Positions 17,633 through 26,917 are shown, counted from the stretch's first letter. The stretch: 64,000 nucleotides of DNA from CAWHPS01 sp963831235 (GCA_963831235.1 CAWHPS010000010.1:1-64000); one strand, 5' to 3'. Numbers and translations: made by a program. Notes: generated by a model from the sequence alone, not told the origin.

Positions 17633-19093
17633 TTAAGAAAAATTAGTGGGAAGGTTAGCAATGATGCGGACTCCAAAACCAGTTGCCCCCTCGTTATAAT
17701 ACATCCACTTTTTGACGGTAAAAGCCGGGCCTGCAATATCCAAATGAACCCATGCTGTATTTTCCGGTACAAACTCACCTAAGAAAAGCCCGGCTGTGAG
17801 CGCCCCGCCCCATCTGCTTCCTGTGATATTATTTATGTCCGCGTATGGAGTATCCAGCATCGGCTTATATTCCGGCGGCAGAGGCAAATGCCATACCGGG
17901 TCGCCTCCGGCTTTTGCGGCAGACTGCACAATCTTTATTAGGGCATTATTGTTGCCCATAAGCCCTGCAATATGTTCGCCGAGTGCGACTACACAAGCGC
18001 CGGTCAAAGTAGCAAAATCAATTATGTGGGTGGCCCCTACCTCTTGTGCCATATAAAGTCCATCCGTAAGAATAAGCCTGCCTTCGGCATCTGTGTTTTC
18101 AACATGGACACTCTTTTTATTCGCGGCAATAAAAATATCGCCAGGCCGTGTCGCATTGGAGTCAGGAAGATTCTCCGCAAGACAGAGGATTGCAGTTACC
18201 TTTACAGGATATTTAAGTAGAGAAAGTGCCTTAAGTCCATATAAAACAGCTGCGGCGCCGGCCATATCATCCTTCATAGTCCACATGCTGTCAGCGGGTT
18301 TTAAACAAATACCACCGCTGTCAAAGACAATTCCTTTGCCAACAAGGCATAGGTGCTGTTTGGATTTATTTTTTGGAATATAACTTAAAACAACCATACG
18401 CGGTGGGTTTCTGCCTGCCGACCCCACGGTCAAGAGCCCATTATAACCTTTATTTCTGAGTTCGTCTTTTTCCAGGACCGTGATGGAAAGACCGCATTCT
18501 TTCGCGACATCTTTGGCTCTTTTTAAGACTTCATCAGTACCGGCAATATTGGCAGGTTCGTTCACAAGATTGCGGCATTGATTAACACAATTCGAAATGA
18601 CAGTATCCCTTTCCGCTATTTTTTCAAAGGCCGGCCTTAAAGCTTTATCAACATGGAACGTTACGGTGACGGTTGAATTATCCTGTTTGCTTTTATATTG
18701 CTTGAAAGAATAATTTCCGAGGTAGAGCCCCTGAACGGCTTTTAAGGCAAAAGCCTTTATATTGGAAAAAGGAATTGTGATGGAATTGAATCCATGAAGA
18801 GCGCATATTGCGGTAATTGATGATATCGATGTTGCGACTTTATCTTCGACCGACATGTTCTTATGGTTGTCCGCAAAATAAACAAGAAGCTGCCTTGTAT
18901 TAAACTCCTGCGGCAAATCCAAAAAACATTCAACTTTAATTTTTTCCTTTAAATAAGAATCGTACAAAGGATCGACCAAAGCCGCGAGTGTCTTATCTTT
19001 ACATAATTTGACATCACGGGACAGGATAACAACAATGACATCTGATGTAACATCCTTTATAGGGCCTGTTTTGAAATCAAGTGAGACGTTCAT
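17633..19093 (-). CDS. pepA: Leucyl aminopeptidase, M17 family
   Basis: The 486-residue protein is an M17 cytosolic aminopeptidase. The C-terminal catalytic domain has GKGIVFDSGGICLKPA (metal-binding Asp and Lys), MKDDMAGAAAV, the NTDAEGRLILTD signature (Asp, Glu and the catalytic Arg) and DFATLTGACVVALG. It trims N-terminal residues from peptides with two bridging metal ions. Length and motifs are complete. It is six bases downstream of the metallophosphoesterase gene on the same strand. The signature fits pepA-type enzymes; a DNA-binding side role as in E. coli cannot be judged here. Confidence 0.95.
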   Translation of the reverse strand: MNVSLDFKTGPIKDVTSDVIVVILSRDVKLCKDKTLAALVDPLYDSYLKEKIKVECFLDLPQEFNTRQLLVYFADNHKNMSVEDKVATSISSITAICALHGFNSITIPFSNIKAFALKAVQGLYLGNYSFKQYKSKQDNSTVTVTFHVDKALRPAFEKIAERDTVISNCVNQCRNLVNEPANIAGTDEVLKRAKDVAKECGLSITVLEKDELRNKGYNGLLTVGSAGRNPPRMVVLSYIPKNKSKQHLCLVGKGIVFDSGGICLKPADSMWTMKDDMAGAAAVLYGLKALSLLKYPVKVTAILCLAENLPDSNATRPGDIFIAANKKSVHVENTDAEGRLILTDGLYMAQEVGATHIIDFATLTGACVVALGEHIAGLMGNNNALIKIVQSAAKAGGDPVWHLPLPPEYKPMLDTPYADINNITGSRWGGALTAGLFLGEFVPENTAWVHLDIAGPAFTVKKWMYYNEGATGFGVRIIANLPTNFS

Positions 19094-19098
19094 AAGAC

Positions 19099-19812
19099 TT
19101 AACGTCCTTCAGAAAGCCGGTGGATTAAAAAAGGTTGAAACCGTGCCTTGATCATGCGGGTCTGGGTTGATTCAATGTTATATTTAATCCTCACGTATTC
19201 AATGGTCTGTTCCTCGGAATCATAAAGTACATAGCAAGCTTTGGGGTTGCCATCTCGTGGCTGGCCCACACTGCCTATGTTTACAAGATAGCGCATGTCG
19301 TCTTTGAAGGCTATTTTTTTGTCTGTAATGATATGACCGCGATCCGTTACCACAATCGGATGATGAGTATGCCCGATAAAACATACCTTGGTACCGAAAT
19401 AATTAAAGGCATCAAGAGCATCATCGATGTTCAGGATGTATCCCCACCCTTCAGGGTTGCGCGGAGTGGCATGGACAAATGTCATGTCTTCTTCGATGTG
19501 ATTGTAAGGCAGTTTTGATAAATATTCTTTGTTTTCAATGGATAGCTGTTTTATAGTCCATTCTATTGCGAGTCGTGCATGAAAATTAAACTTTTCAATA
19601 ATGGGTTTGTCGTTTACGGCAAAATCATGGTTTCCCATTAGAATTATATCAAACGTTCTTATTCTCTCAATGGTTTCAATGGGATCAGCACAATATCCGA
19701 CAATATCACCAAGACAAATTTTTCTATCAGGATTTCTTCGTTCAATATCTGACATTACAGCGTCGAGTGCCGCTGCATTTGCATGGATATCGGAAATGAT
19801 GGCGTAAATCAT
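19099..19812 (-). CDS. Metallophosphoesterase (YfcE/ApaH-like)
   Basis: The 237-residue protein carries the calcineurin-like signature set: ISDIHANAAAL at the N-terminus, CLGDIVGYCADP, GNHDFAV, a His in FVHATPRNP and FIGHTHHP, ending with VNIGSVGQPRDGNPKA. This arrangement is that of single-domain cytoplasmic phosphodiesterases or diadenosine-tetraphosphatase-like enzymes with two metal ions. The physiological substrate is not evident. It lies 14 bases after rpmB and six bases before pepA in one transcription unit. Confidence 0.92.
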   Translation of the reverse strand: MIYAIISDIHANAAALDAVMSDIERRNPDRKICLGDIVGYCADPIETIERIRTFDIILMGNHDFAVNDKPIIEKFNFHARLAIEWTIKQLSIENKEYLSKLPYNHIEEDMTFVHATPRNPEGWGYILNIDDALDAFNYFGTKVCFIGHTHHPIVVTDRGHIITDKKIAFKDDMRYLVNIGSVGQPRDGNPKACYVLYDSEEQTIEYVRIKYNIESTQTRMIKARFQPFLIHRLSEGR

Positions 19813-19826
19813 TTTTCAACAGGAAA

Positions 19827-20051
19827 CTAAATAATGCCGGCCTTGCTTAAAACAGATCCGGCACCATTGGCCTTGATTGTTTTCAGGGCACGGGTGCTGA
19901 GTTTTACAACCACCCATTTATTTAGTTCTGGAACAAATATGCGTTTCTTAACAAGGTTAACGTTGTGACGACGCTTGGTAAGGTTATGCGCATGGGAAAC
20001 GAAGTGACCAGACATGGCCCTTTTGCCTGTAACGGAGCATTTTTTTGCCAT
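19827..20051 (-). CDS. rpmB: 50S ribosomal protein L28
   Basis: The 74-residue basic protein starts MAKKCSVTGKR, the usual L28 N-terminus, and contains SHAHNLTKRRHNVNL and VKLSTRALKTI. A longer frame to 20096 is not used: a GGAGG lies eight bases before the ATG at 20051. The Cys residues of the zinc-binding type are not complete (only one N-terminal Cys), so this is probably the zinc-independent form. It is the first gene of the small unit with the metallophosphoesterase and pepA. Confidence 0.97.
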   Translation of the reverse strand: MAKKCSVTGKRAMSGHFVSHAHNLTKRRHNVNLVKKRIFVPELNKWVVVKLSTRALKTIKANGAGSVLSKAGII

Positions 20052-20142
20052 TTTATCCTCCAAAATATAAAAAATTAAAATAATATAATTTTCCACATAA
20101 GAGCAATTTATAAGCGTTTTTAATACAAAAACCTATAAATGA

Positions 20143-21453
20143 TTACCCCTGACTCAAATCCTTTGCAGCATTGTAAATGCACTCAAACAAATCCAAGACC
20201 TGTTCCTTTTCAATACTGGAAAATGCAATACGAAGGTCGTTTCTGGCCGTTGATATTGTCCCGACGCCATATTTGTCGAGTAAATGTGTTCTTAATTTTT
20301 CACTTTCAATTTTCTTAAGTCGTATGCACATGAAATAACCTGCATTAAATGGATAGGGTTCCCAGTAATCTACGAACCTGGCATCCTTCAGGACTTCTCT
20401 TACCTTATGCGCCCTGCCTTTCATGATCTCATATTTTTCCGCGCGTTCTTTTTTGAAATCAGGATCCAAAAGCGCCTTAAGAACAAGAGTCTGCGATAAC
20501 ATTGAGCAGTTTGAGATTGACACACGGATAGAGCCCATTGTCTTTTTTTCAAGAGCTCCATAAACCGCTTCCGTGTTATTGGATTTTACACCATAAGTGA
20601 TAAAGCCTGTTCTAAACCCCCAAACATATTCTTCTTTTGTGGCACCGCAAAGTTTAATTGCCAACACTCGTTCATGAAGGTTGGCGGTAAGGCCGAAAAG
20701 AGACTCTCTCATGGCGTTATCCTCAAACACAAGACCGAAATAAGCGTCATCATGCATTACGACAAGGTTGATACCCGCTTCCGAGCATCGCTTGATTGCC
20801 GCTGCTATCTCTTCCGCTTCTTTGCGCGTAGGTGAATATCCGGTTGGGTTATTGGGAAAATTCAGGATCAATATGGCCTTCCCTTTTTTCTTCCCGCGTT
20901 TCATAATGGATGCTTCCATTGCGTTCACATCAAAACCTTTGTCCGGTGTGAATGTATTGTAGGTGAAAAGATTAGCCCTGTTGCGTACGCAAAATGTGAG
21001 TGGATAATTATCCCAATACTGATCAGGAACAATAAGCGGATCGCCTGGATTCACAAAAAGCTCGGCAACTGTTGAGAGTCCGTGTGCAATGGCTGATGTT
21101 ACGATTGGCTGAGAAATGGCCTTGCCTTTCATTTCCGGATTTTCGTCAAGCAGCTTGGCAAGCCAGGCTTTTCTTAATTCAGCCACTCCCTGTACAGGTG
21201 CGTACGTGAACATCTCGTCTGCTTTGAGTGCGGGCACATGCTTTTTTATGCACGGCAGATGCATTGCTTCACCATGTTCTATTGCAATCCCGATTGTTGC
21301 ATTATACTTTTTTGCCTTTTGTTTTGCCTCCGCCCCCTGATGCAATATGCCTTTTGGAAAATATATCTCCTTACCGAAATTCGACAGCATTTCCATTACA
21401 TGAGGGCTATGTTCTTTTAGCACATCATTAAGTTCTTCTGCAAGCTTATTCAT
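20143..21453 (-). CDS. Aminotransferase class I/II (PLP-dependent)
   Basis: The 436-residue protein has the fold-type I layout: TYAPVQGVAELR, the substrate-side FPNNPTGYSP motif, MHDDAYFGLVF (Asp that pairs with the PLP pyridine and Tyr), and the Schiff-base Lys in LAIKLCGATKEEY, followed by GFRTGF with the phosphate-binding Arg. The insert KRGKKKGKAIL is unusual. The amino donor and acceptor are not clear; membership in the Leu pathway is tempting because leuA lies directly upstream on the same strand, but the sequence does not resemble a branched-chain aminotransferase, which is fold-type IV. Better called an aromatic or generic aminotransferase. Confidence 0.85.
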   Translation of the reverse strand: MNKLAEELNDVLKEHSPHVMEMLSNFGKEIYFPKGILHQGAEAKQKAKKYNATIGIAIEHGEAMHLPCIKKHVPALKADEMFTYAPVQGVAELRKAWLAKLLDENPEMKGKAISQPIVTSAIAHGLSTVAELFVNPGDPLIVPDQYWDNYPLTFCVRNRANLFTYNTFTPDKGFDVNAMEASIMKRGKKKGKAILILNFPNNPTGYSPTRKEAEEIAAAIKRCSEAGINLVVMHDDAYFGLVFEDNAMRESLFGLTANLHERVLAIKLCGATKEEYVWGFRTGFITYGVKSNNTEAVYGALEKKTMGSIRVSISNCSMLSQTLVLKALLDPDFKKERAEKYEIMKGRAHKVREVLKDARFVDYWEPYPFNAGYFMCIRLKKIESEKLRTHLLDKYGVGTISTARNDLRIAFSSIEKEQVLDLFECIYNAAKDLSQG

Positions 21454-21490
21454 CTAAAACCTCCATTAAATTTAACACCCACTTCCCACT

Positions 21491-21560
21491 ATTAACTTTT
21501 AACTATTAACTTTTAACTATTAACTTTTAACTATTAACTTTTAACTATTAACTTTTAACT
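21491..21560. repeat. Five perfect tandem copies of a 14-bp AT-rich unit
   Basis: ATTAACTTTTAACT is repeated five times without a mismatch. The last copy provides the stop codon of leuA (TAA at 21550-21548 on the minus strand). The same word recurs around 55522-55552 and 55648-55696, so it is a dispersed repeat family of this genome rather than a local accident. Spacer-free tandem units rule out CRISPR. Confidence 0.9.
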
Positions 21561-23113
21561 TTCCCCTTCCCTCTCCACCTATCCTCCCTGACCTTCCTCA
21601 CCTCTTTAAGCCTCATGACTTTATTTATCACATTCAAGTACGCAAGTGCTGAAGCCTCAACAATATCAGTTGAGAAACCTACGCCATGCAATTTGTAGCC
21701 GCTGAAATCCGCTACAATATTCACTTCACCAACAGCCTCACGACCACCTGTGCGCGAATTTATCCGGTAGTCTATCATTTTAACGGAAAGACCAGTCACC
21801 CTGTCAATGGCATTACACACAGCATCAACCGGGCCGTCGCCTGTTGCTGACTCCTTCAACATTGCATCTTTTGTTTTCAGGATAAGTGTTGCTGTTGGAA
21901 TCACCTTTGATCCTGATGTGACATTCAGGTAGTCCAATTTATACGCATCGGTCTCTGCGCGATCTTTGAGTTCAACAAGGGCCTCCAAATCATCATCATA
22001 CACTGAGCCTTTTTTATCCGCCAATTCCAGAAAGCGCTCGTAAAAGGATTCCAGATCATAGTCATTCTCAGCATAACCCAGAATTTCCAGACGGTGCTTA
22101 ATCACATGACGACCACTTCTACTTGTCAAGTTCAGAACATTGTCTGCAAGTCCTATGCTGGCCGGTCTCATGATTTCATAAGTGTCCTTTTCCTTAAGCA
22201 CACCATCCTGATGAATGCCGGATGAATGGGCAAATGCATTTGCACCCACAACAGCTTTGTTAGGTTGTACCGGCATGTTGCATAAACGTGAAACAAGCCT
22301 GCTTGTACGCATGATTTCACGCGTATCAATATTTGTATCAACCTTTAAAAGATTATGGCGGGTTTTCATTATCATGACAACTTCTTCGAGCGAGCAATTG
22401 CCGGCCCTTTCACCAATGCCGTTTATAGTGCACTCTATTTGCCGCACACCACATTCAACAGCGGTTATGGAATTAGCTGTTGCCATTCCTAAATCATTAT
22501 GACAATGAACTGAGATAACGGCCTTTTCGATATTGGGCACGTTTTCAAAGACTGATGATATTATTCTTCTGAATTCCATGGGGATGGTGTAACCTACTGT
22601 ATCAGGAAGATTCACGGTACCTGCACCAGCTTTTATCACAGCCTCGACTATTCTGTACAAAAACTCGAGTTCCGTACGTCCGGTATCTTCACACGAGAAC
22701 TCAACATCATCGCAGAACCTTCTCGCATATTTCACTGCATTGACAGCCATTTCCAATATGTGGGACTGGTCTTTGCGCAGTTTCTTTTCAATATGAATAT
22801 TTGATGTGCCGATAAATGCATGTATGCGGGGCCTTTTAGAGTATTTAACAGCATCTGCAGCAGCCTTAATATCCTTTTCAACGCAGCGGCAAAGACCGCA
22901 AATGATCGGCCCCTTTATTTCTTTTGCTATTGTCTGAACTGATTCAAAATCACCCGGCGATGATACTGGAAACCCGGCTTCAATAACATCAACCTTGAGC
23001 TTTGCCAACTGGCGGGCTATCTGGATTTTTTCGTTTACCGAGAGGCTTGAGGCAAGTGCCTGTTCGCCATCGCGTAATGTTGTATCAAATATAATTACTT
23101 TATCGTTTTTCAT
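21548..23113 (-). CDS. leuA: 2-isopropylmalate synthase
   Basis: LeuA condenses 2-oxoisovalerate with acetyl-CoA, the first step of Leu synthesis. The 521-residue protein starts with IIFDTTLRDGEQA (HMGL-type barrel signature), and continues with EAGFPVSSPGD, VHCHNDLGMATAN (metal-binding His), GIGERAGN and a C-terminal regulatory domain with VNIVADFSG and DIVEASALAYLNV. Length and domains are complete. A CCGGAGG lies five bases before the ATG. The last codons and the stop are made by the 14-bp repeat, so the C-terminus (KGKVKS) has been modified by the repeat invading the gene end. The leader contains a strong hairpin. The aminotransferase gene follows downstream. Confidence 0.96.
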   Translation of the reverse strand: MKNDKVIIFDTTLRDGEQALASSLSVNEKIQIARQLAKLKVDVIEAGFPVSSPGDFESVQTIAKEIKGPIICGLCRCVEKDIKAAADAVKYSKRPRIHAFIGTSNIHIEKKLRKDQSHILEMAVNAVKYARRFCDDVEFSCEDTGRTELEFLYRIVEAVIKAGAGTVNLPDTVGYTIPMEFRRIISSVFENVPNIEKAVISVHCHNDLGMATANSITAVECGVRQIECTINGIGERAGNCSLEEVVMIMKTRHNLLKVDTNIDTREIMRTSRLVSRLCNMPVQPNKAVVGANAFAHSSGIHQDGVLKEKDTYEIMRPASIGLADNVLNLTSRSGRHVIKHRLEILGYAENDYDLESFYERFLELADKKGSVYDDDLEALVELKDRAETDAYKLDYLNVTSGSKVIPTATLILKTKDAMLKESATGDGPVDAVCNAIDRVTGLSVKMIDYRINSRTGGREAVGEVNIVADFSGYKLHGVGFSTDIVEASALAYLNVINKVMRLKEVRKVREDRWRGKGKVKS

Positions 23114-23181
23114 TGTTCCTCCGGAAAATTAATAAGGGTTTTAAAGACAAAACTGATGTTAATTGAATAAAGCAAGGTTCA

Positions 23182-23210
23182 CGGCTGACGGTGTGATTGC
23201 CGTGCAGCCG
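23182..23210 (-). promoter_or_regulatory. Strong hairpin in the leuA leader
   Basis: About 70 bases upstream of leuA, CGGCTG pairs with CAGCCG and, inside it, ACGG with CCGT after a single bulged G, giving a 10-bp stem with an 8-nt loop. No T-run follows on the minus strand. The position suits an attenuator or mRNA-stability element of leuA, but no Leu-rich leader peptide and no T-box features were found. The remainder of the 382-base gap between leuA and the plus-strand motor gene is AT-rich and holds no gene. Confidence 0.4.
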
Positions 23211-23495
23211 AAAATTCTCCGGTAAACAAAGTCAGTATGTATTATTTGCTTTTTCATTCTTTAAAGATAATTATTACATTAAATATAGGGCAATTAACTT
23301 TTAAGATTTATTATCAGACACAACAATAAAAGCTCTGTTGACACCGCAATCACCTGCTCAATTAGTTTCTATGCCTTGACAAACCGTATGGAAAATCGTT
23401 TAAAATTCAAAGCATATTGGAACATATGGCATTTATAATCTATATTACTCAATAAAGTAAGATTTTTCATCATTCGTAATTTCAGGAGGTCTTTC

Positions 23496-24569
23496 ATGAT
23501 TACAAGCGCCGGAGAATTGCTGCGCCAACTCGCTGTAATAGGAGTTTCCGACATTCATTTGAAAGCCATGCGGCCACCACTGCAGCGCATCGGGAATGAA
23601 CTGATCCCGGTAAAAAGCATGGAACCGCTCTCAGTCAAAGACACCGAAGCGATTGCCAGGGAGATACTGGCCCCTGATGCCTGGGATCGGCTTACAACCA
23701 CACTCGAATGCGACTCATCCTATTCGCTGCCCGGGTTCTGCCGTTTCCGCGTCAGCGCTTTTCGCCAGCGCGGCTCTCTCTCTCTGGTTCTCCGCATTAT
23801 TCCCTTCACAATCCCCACACTTGATGAACTCAAAGTACCGGCTATTCTTAAAGACCTGGCATTGAGCGAAAACGGGCTCATCCTTGTCACCGGCGCAACC
23901 GGCAGCGGAAAATCTTCGAGCCTGGCTGGAATGATCAACCATATCAACCAGACACGTCACAGTCATATTATCACAATAGAGGATCCGATTGAATTTCTCT
24001 ACAAAGACAATCTTTCCTCAATCAATCAGCGCGAAATCAGCATTGACACGCACTCCTTTGCCAACGCCTTTCGCGCCGCGCTCCGGCAGGATCCGGACGT
24101 CATCATGGTGGGCGAGTTGCGTGACCTGGAAACCATGGAAATTGCCCTCAAAGCGGTTGAAACAGGGCATCTGGTGCTGGCCACCCTCCACACCACGGAC
24201 GCCAAGGAGACAATCAGCCGCTTTATCGACAGTTTTCCGCCTTTTCAGCAGAACCAGGTGCGCTTCCAACTTGCCGCTAATCTTAGGGCTGTTGTTTCCC
24301 AGAGACTGCTCGAACGTAAAGACGGCACGGGACGGGTACTGGCCGCTGAAATCATGATTGCCAACGCAAGTATCCGCGAATTCATCCAGGATCCGGCTAA
24401 AACCCAAGGTATCCTGGCGAATATGGAAAAGGAGCGTGAGCAGTATGGCAGCCAGACCTTTGATCAGGCGCTTATGGATTTGTACCGCCATGGCGATATC
24501 ACCGAAACCGAGGCTGTCAGCAATGCGACAAGCCCCAATGACTTCAGGCTGAAAATAAATTTAGGCTGA
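23496..24569 (+). CDS. PilT/PilU-like type IV pilus motor ATPase
   Basis: The 357-residue secretion ATPase has an N-terminal PAS-like part (SDIHLKAMRPPLQRI), Walker A GATGSGKSS, an Asp box with IITIEDPIEFL, Walker B DPDVIMVGELRD and the His box GHLVLATLHTTDA. The C-terminal SIREFIQDPAK stands in the place of the PilT AIRNLIRE motif. This resembles PilU or other accessory retraction motors more than PilT. An AGGAGG precedes the ATG. It is on the opposite strand from the main pilus operon, separated by the palindromic element at 24583-24907, so it may be expressed on its own. Confidence 0.93.
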   Translation: MITSAGELLRQLAVIGVSDIHLKAMRPPLQRIGNELIPVKSMEPLSVKDTEAIAREILAPDAWDRLTTTLECDSSYSLPGFCRFRVSAFRQRGSLSLVLRIIPFTIPTLDELKVPAILKDLALSENGLILVTGATGSGKSSSLAGMINHINQTRHSHIITIEDPIEFLYKDNLSSINQREISIDTHSFANAFRAALRQDPDVIMVGELRDLETMEIALKAVETGHLVLATLHTTDAKETISRFIDSFPPFQQNQVRFQLAANLRAVVSQRLLERKDGTGRVLAAEIMIANASIREFIQDPAKTQGILANMEKEREQYGSQTFDQALMDLYRHGDITETEAVSNATSPNDFRLKINLG

Positions 24570-24582
24570 TGGAAACGATTAT

Positions 24583-24907
24583 TGCGTCAGCAGGGCAATC
24601 GCATTAAAAATCAGCAATAAAAATGAGAACTATACGTAAACCCACCCCTGCCCCTCCCTTTTTCTTTGGGGAAAAAGGGAGGGGTTCTGAAAAAACAGAA
24701 AAGACATTTATAAAGCATAAATTCGAGTTCTTGTTCCCCTTCCCTTTTTCCCCCAAGAAAAAGGGAAGGGGTTAGGGGATGGGTTTATGCAAGCAGTCTG
24801 GTAATCATGGTGTGTTTAATGAGGTTTAAGTAATGTGGTTTGGTTCCGGTTTTATCGGATTAGGCATAAAAACACGTTATTTTAATGCGATTGCCCTGAT
24901 TGCGTCA
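24583..24907. repeat. Palindromic element with two long hairpins and outer inverted arms
   Basis: Two C-rich/G-rich stems follow each other: CCCCTCCCTTTTTC (24651-24664) pairs with 24671-24684, and CCCCTTCCCTTTTTC (24736-24750) pairs with 24757-24771. Their flanks (CCCACCCC at 24641 and GGGGATGGG at 24774) can also pair, making one large fold. Outside these, a 19-base word CAGGGCAATCGCATTAAAA at 24591-24609 is repeated exactly in inverse orientation at 24880-24898, where it forms the last codons of the PilX-like gene. The element separates two convergent pilus genes and would be a bidirectional terminator in RNA form. Confidence 0.8.
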
Positions 24908-26405
24908 GGATGTTTGCCCAGACCCCGATATTAAAAGACCACATGAGCGTGCTGGCGCCGTTAATCACCGTCATTTCGTTATCAACCTGACGTGCGCCAC
25001 GGGGAAGACCGTATGAAGTGACGGAATTGTCGTTGAGCCTCGGGTCAAAGTGGTAATTTTCAGCCGCCAAACCCTTGTACGGAGCGCCGCCCGAAATCTG
25101 CCCCCTCCAACCGTCCGACTTCTGCATAACGCTGCCCGAAATCTTAAACGTCGGGGTTTGGTATTCACGCCAGCCGGGAACGTTTTGTAAGGAGAATTGC
25201 CCTTTAGGCGCATAGAGTTGGCCAAAAACCCGTAACACATTGTCCAGATTGGACCCGCCCCGATCCACAATGTTGCCACCCCCGAGCGCTTCGCAGGGCA
25301 GGGAGACATCCGCATCGGACACCATGACAAGATTGTCTTGCGAGGTGGTCATGTTGGTATCAGCGTAATATATATCGTCGGAAATGAAGATGCTTTTGGA
25401 CGAGGTTGTCGTGATGGTAATATTGCCGTTGACAGTGCCCTCAACATAGGTATGCTGGTTGACTGTAAGAATGTGGTTGCCCGACAGAAGCGAGGTATTG
25501 GCTGCAAGTGTCAAAGCGGGATCGACCGCCCAGGTTCGCGTGCTGCCCGAGCCCTGCGACACCTCGACCGGTGTGGCGGCCAATCCCGTGAAACGGATGC
25601 GAACATCCGGGCTGCCTGCGGGGGAAAGATTATAACCGGTGGCCAGTTCTCCGGTGTTGGGCATGAGCGGGTCAATGGGAATTTTACCGGTGAACGAATA
25701 ATTCTTGAAGCGGGACTCGAGCCAGCCTGCCGGAGGCGCCGAGGTGATTTCACTGCCAGTGTTGCCGTTAACCCTCGCCATGCCGTTACGGAAAGGCACA
25801 GGATAGTTTGGAAAGTCATCGCCGGCGCCGCCGAAATATTTGCCGGCCACCGTAAAATTTCCCGTGTTGTGAAAACCGCCTGGCGTGTGAAGCGGCATGT
25901 CGTGCCAGATGCGCAGTTTACCATTGGAATGAAAGTTGCCGTCCCAGAATTCGTTGAAGAAGAACCCATCGGTGAGGTCATCGTTCATGAAAAAGGTGTA
26001 GAAACCAAACTGGGTGATTGCTGTCTGGCTGGTAGAAGAGCGGTTGATGACAGAAAGCCCTTTGAGCGTGTCCCAGGCTGTCATGCTGTAAACAAGAGGT
26101 CCGGAGACCGTGATGTTGATAATCGGCAGGTAGCCATTTACCTGCAGGGCTGGCGACAAGACAAGCGGAGCGACATCAGCCACCGGCGGATTGATGGTGC
26201 GTGACACATAACGGAAACCGAGGTTAAGCGCCGATTCGTCTGCCCAGTAGCTTTTAATAACTTCAACGTCGCGGGTGAGCATTTCATTGCCGCGACGCAT
26301 CAGCGACAACGCACTAATGCCCATGATGGCAAAGACAGTGCCGATAACCAGCGCAAAGACAAGCGCGCTGCCGGTTCCGTTTAAAAGGCTGTTCCGTTTT
26401 TGCAT
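24882..26405 (-). CDS. PilX-like pilus-assembly protein
   Basis: The 507-residue protein begins with a prepilin-like hydrophobic helix (GSALVFALVIGTVFAIMGISAL) without the usual Gly-Phe cleavage site but with the PilX-type layout, followed by RRGNEMLTRDVEVIKSYWADESALNLG. The large C-terminal part is beta-rich, with many Gly, Asn and Thr, and has the look of DUF4900-type domains. It is probably a minor pilin-like subunit that helps start or cap the pilus. It is the last gene of the pilus operon and overlaps the PilW-like gene by 25 bases. Its final codons are duplicated, inverted, beyond the palindromic element. Confidence 0.75.
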   Translation of the reverse strand: MQKRNSLLNGTGSALVFALVIGTVFAIMGISALSLMRRGNEMLTRDVEVIKSYWADESALNLGFRYVSRTINPPVADVAPLVLSPALQVNGYLPIINITVSGPLVYSMTAWDTLKGLSVINRSSTSQTAITQFGFYTFFMNDDLTDGFFFNEFWDGNFHSNGKLRIWHDMPLHTPGGFHNTGNFTVAGKYFGGAGDDFPNYPVPFRNGMARVNGNTGSEITSAPPAGWLESRFKNYSFTGKIPIDPLMPNTGELATGYNLSPAGSPDVRIRFTGLAATPVEVSQGSGSTRTWAVDPALTLAANTSLLSGNHILTVNQHTYVEGTVNGNITITTTSSKSIFISDDIYYADTNMTTSQDNLVMVSDADVSLPCEALGGGNIVDRGGSNLDNVLRVFGQLYAPKGQFSLQNVPGWREYQTPTFKISGSVMQKSDGWRGQISGGAPYKGLAAENYHFDPRLNDNSVTSYGLPRGARQVDNEMTVINGASTLMWSFNIGVWANILTQSGQSH

Positions 26406-26917
26406 CGGACTCCTCCGATCACCTGGGTATATTTGAATGTCCGGTCGCCGACCATTTTATCCATGGATAGGAAAAAGTCGACAGAACCGCCGCCGCCGTG
26501 AATCAGGAAATTGCTTGGCGCACCGTAGGTACATAGATATGGCGATAACATCTTGGCGCCACCCTGTAACAGAGTGTCGCCGGAAATGGTGAAGCGTGTG
26601 CGCTCTGTTTTGTCCGCATTATAAATGGTTATGGTCTGGGTGCGAACGGTATCAGACGGCGGGTTAGTGGAACCGGTGACCGCTACAAAATTACCATTCC
26701 TGACTTCGCGCATGAACAACTCGGCCACATAGGAACTTTCCTGCTGGAGTTGCTGACGTGTCAAAAGATCGCGAATGGATTCCCCTGCAAATGAGGAAAA
26801 GAAAAAAATACCCAACCCCACCACCGCTGCTATAGTGGAAGCCACAATCAGTTCAATAAGAGTCAGCCCTTTTTTGTTAAAAGGCAGACGCTGTAATTTA
26901 CGGTTATCCGCGTACAA
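26381..26917 (-). CDS. PilW-like minor prepilin
   Basis: The 178-residue protein has a classic type IV prepilin leader: a basic NKKG, then the mature N-terminus LTLIELIVASTIAAVVGLG with the conserved Glu at position +5. Cleavage by PilD would be after KKG. The globular part is short and beta-rich with single Cys residues (YLCTYGAP, VRCKNG) that may form a disulfide. Overlap with the genes on both sides (14 and 25 bases) makes it part of the minor-pilin cluster. PilW and PilV designations follow gene order and length, not detailed similarity. Confidence 0.8.
   Translation of the reverse strand: MYADNRKLQRLPFNKKGLTLIELIVASTIAAVVGLGIFFFSSFAGESIRDLLTRQQLQQESSYVAELFMREVRNGNFVAVTGSTNPPSDTVRTQTITIYNADKTERTRFTISGDTLLQGGAKMLSPYLCTYGAPSNFLIHGGGGSVDFFLSMDKMVGDRTFKYTQVIGGVRCKNGTAF

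Noticed and set aside
21491..21560. CRISPR array
   Set aside because: The units are directly adjacent 14-mers without spacers.
23114..23495. T-box or Leu-codon attenuator for leuA
   Set aside because: No T-box sequence, specifier loop or Leu-rich short frame was found; only a plain hairpin.
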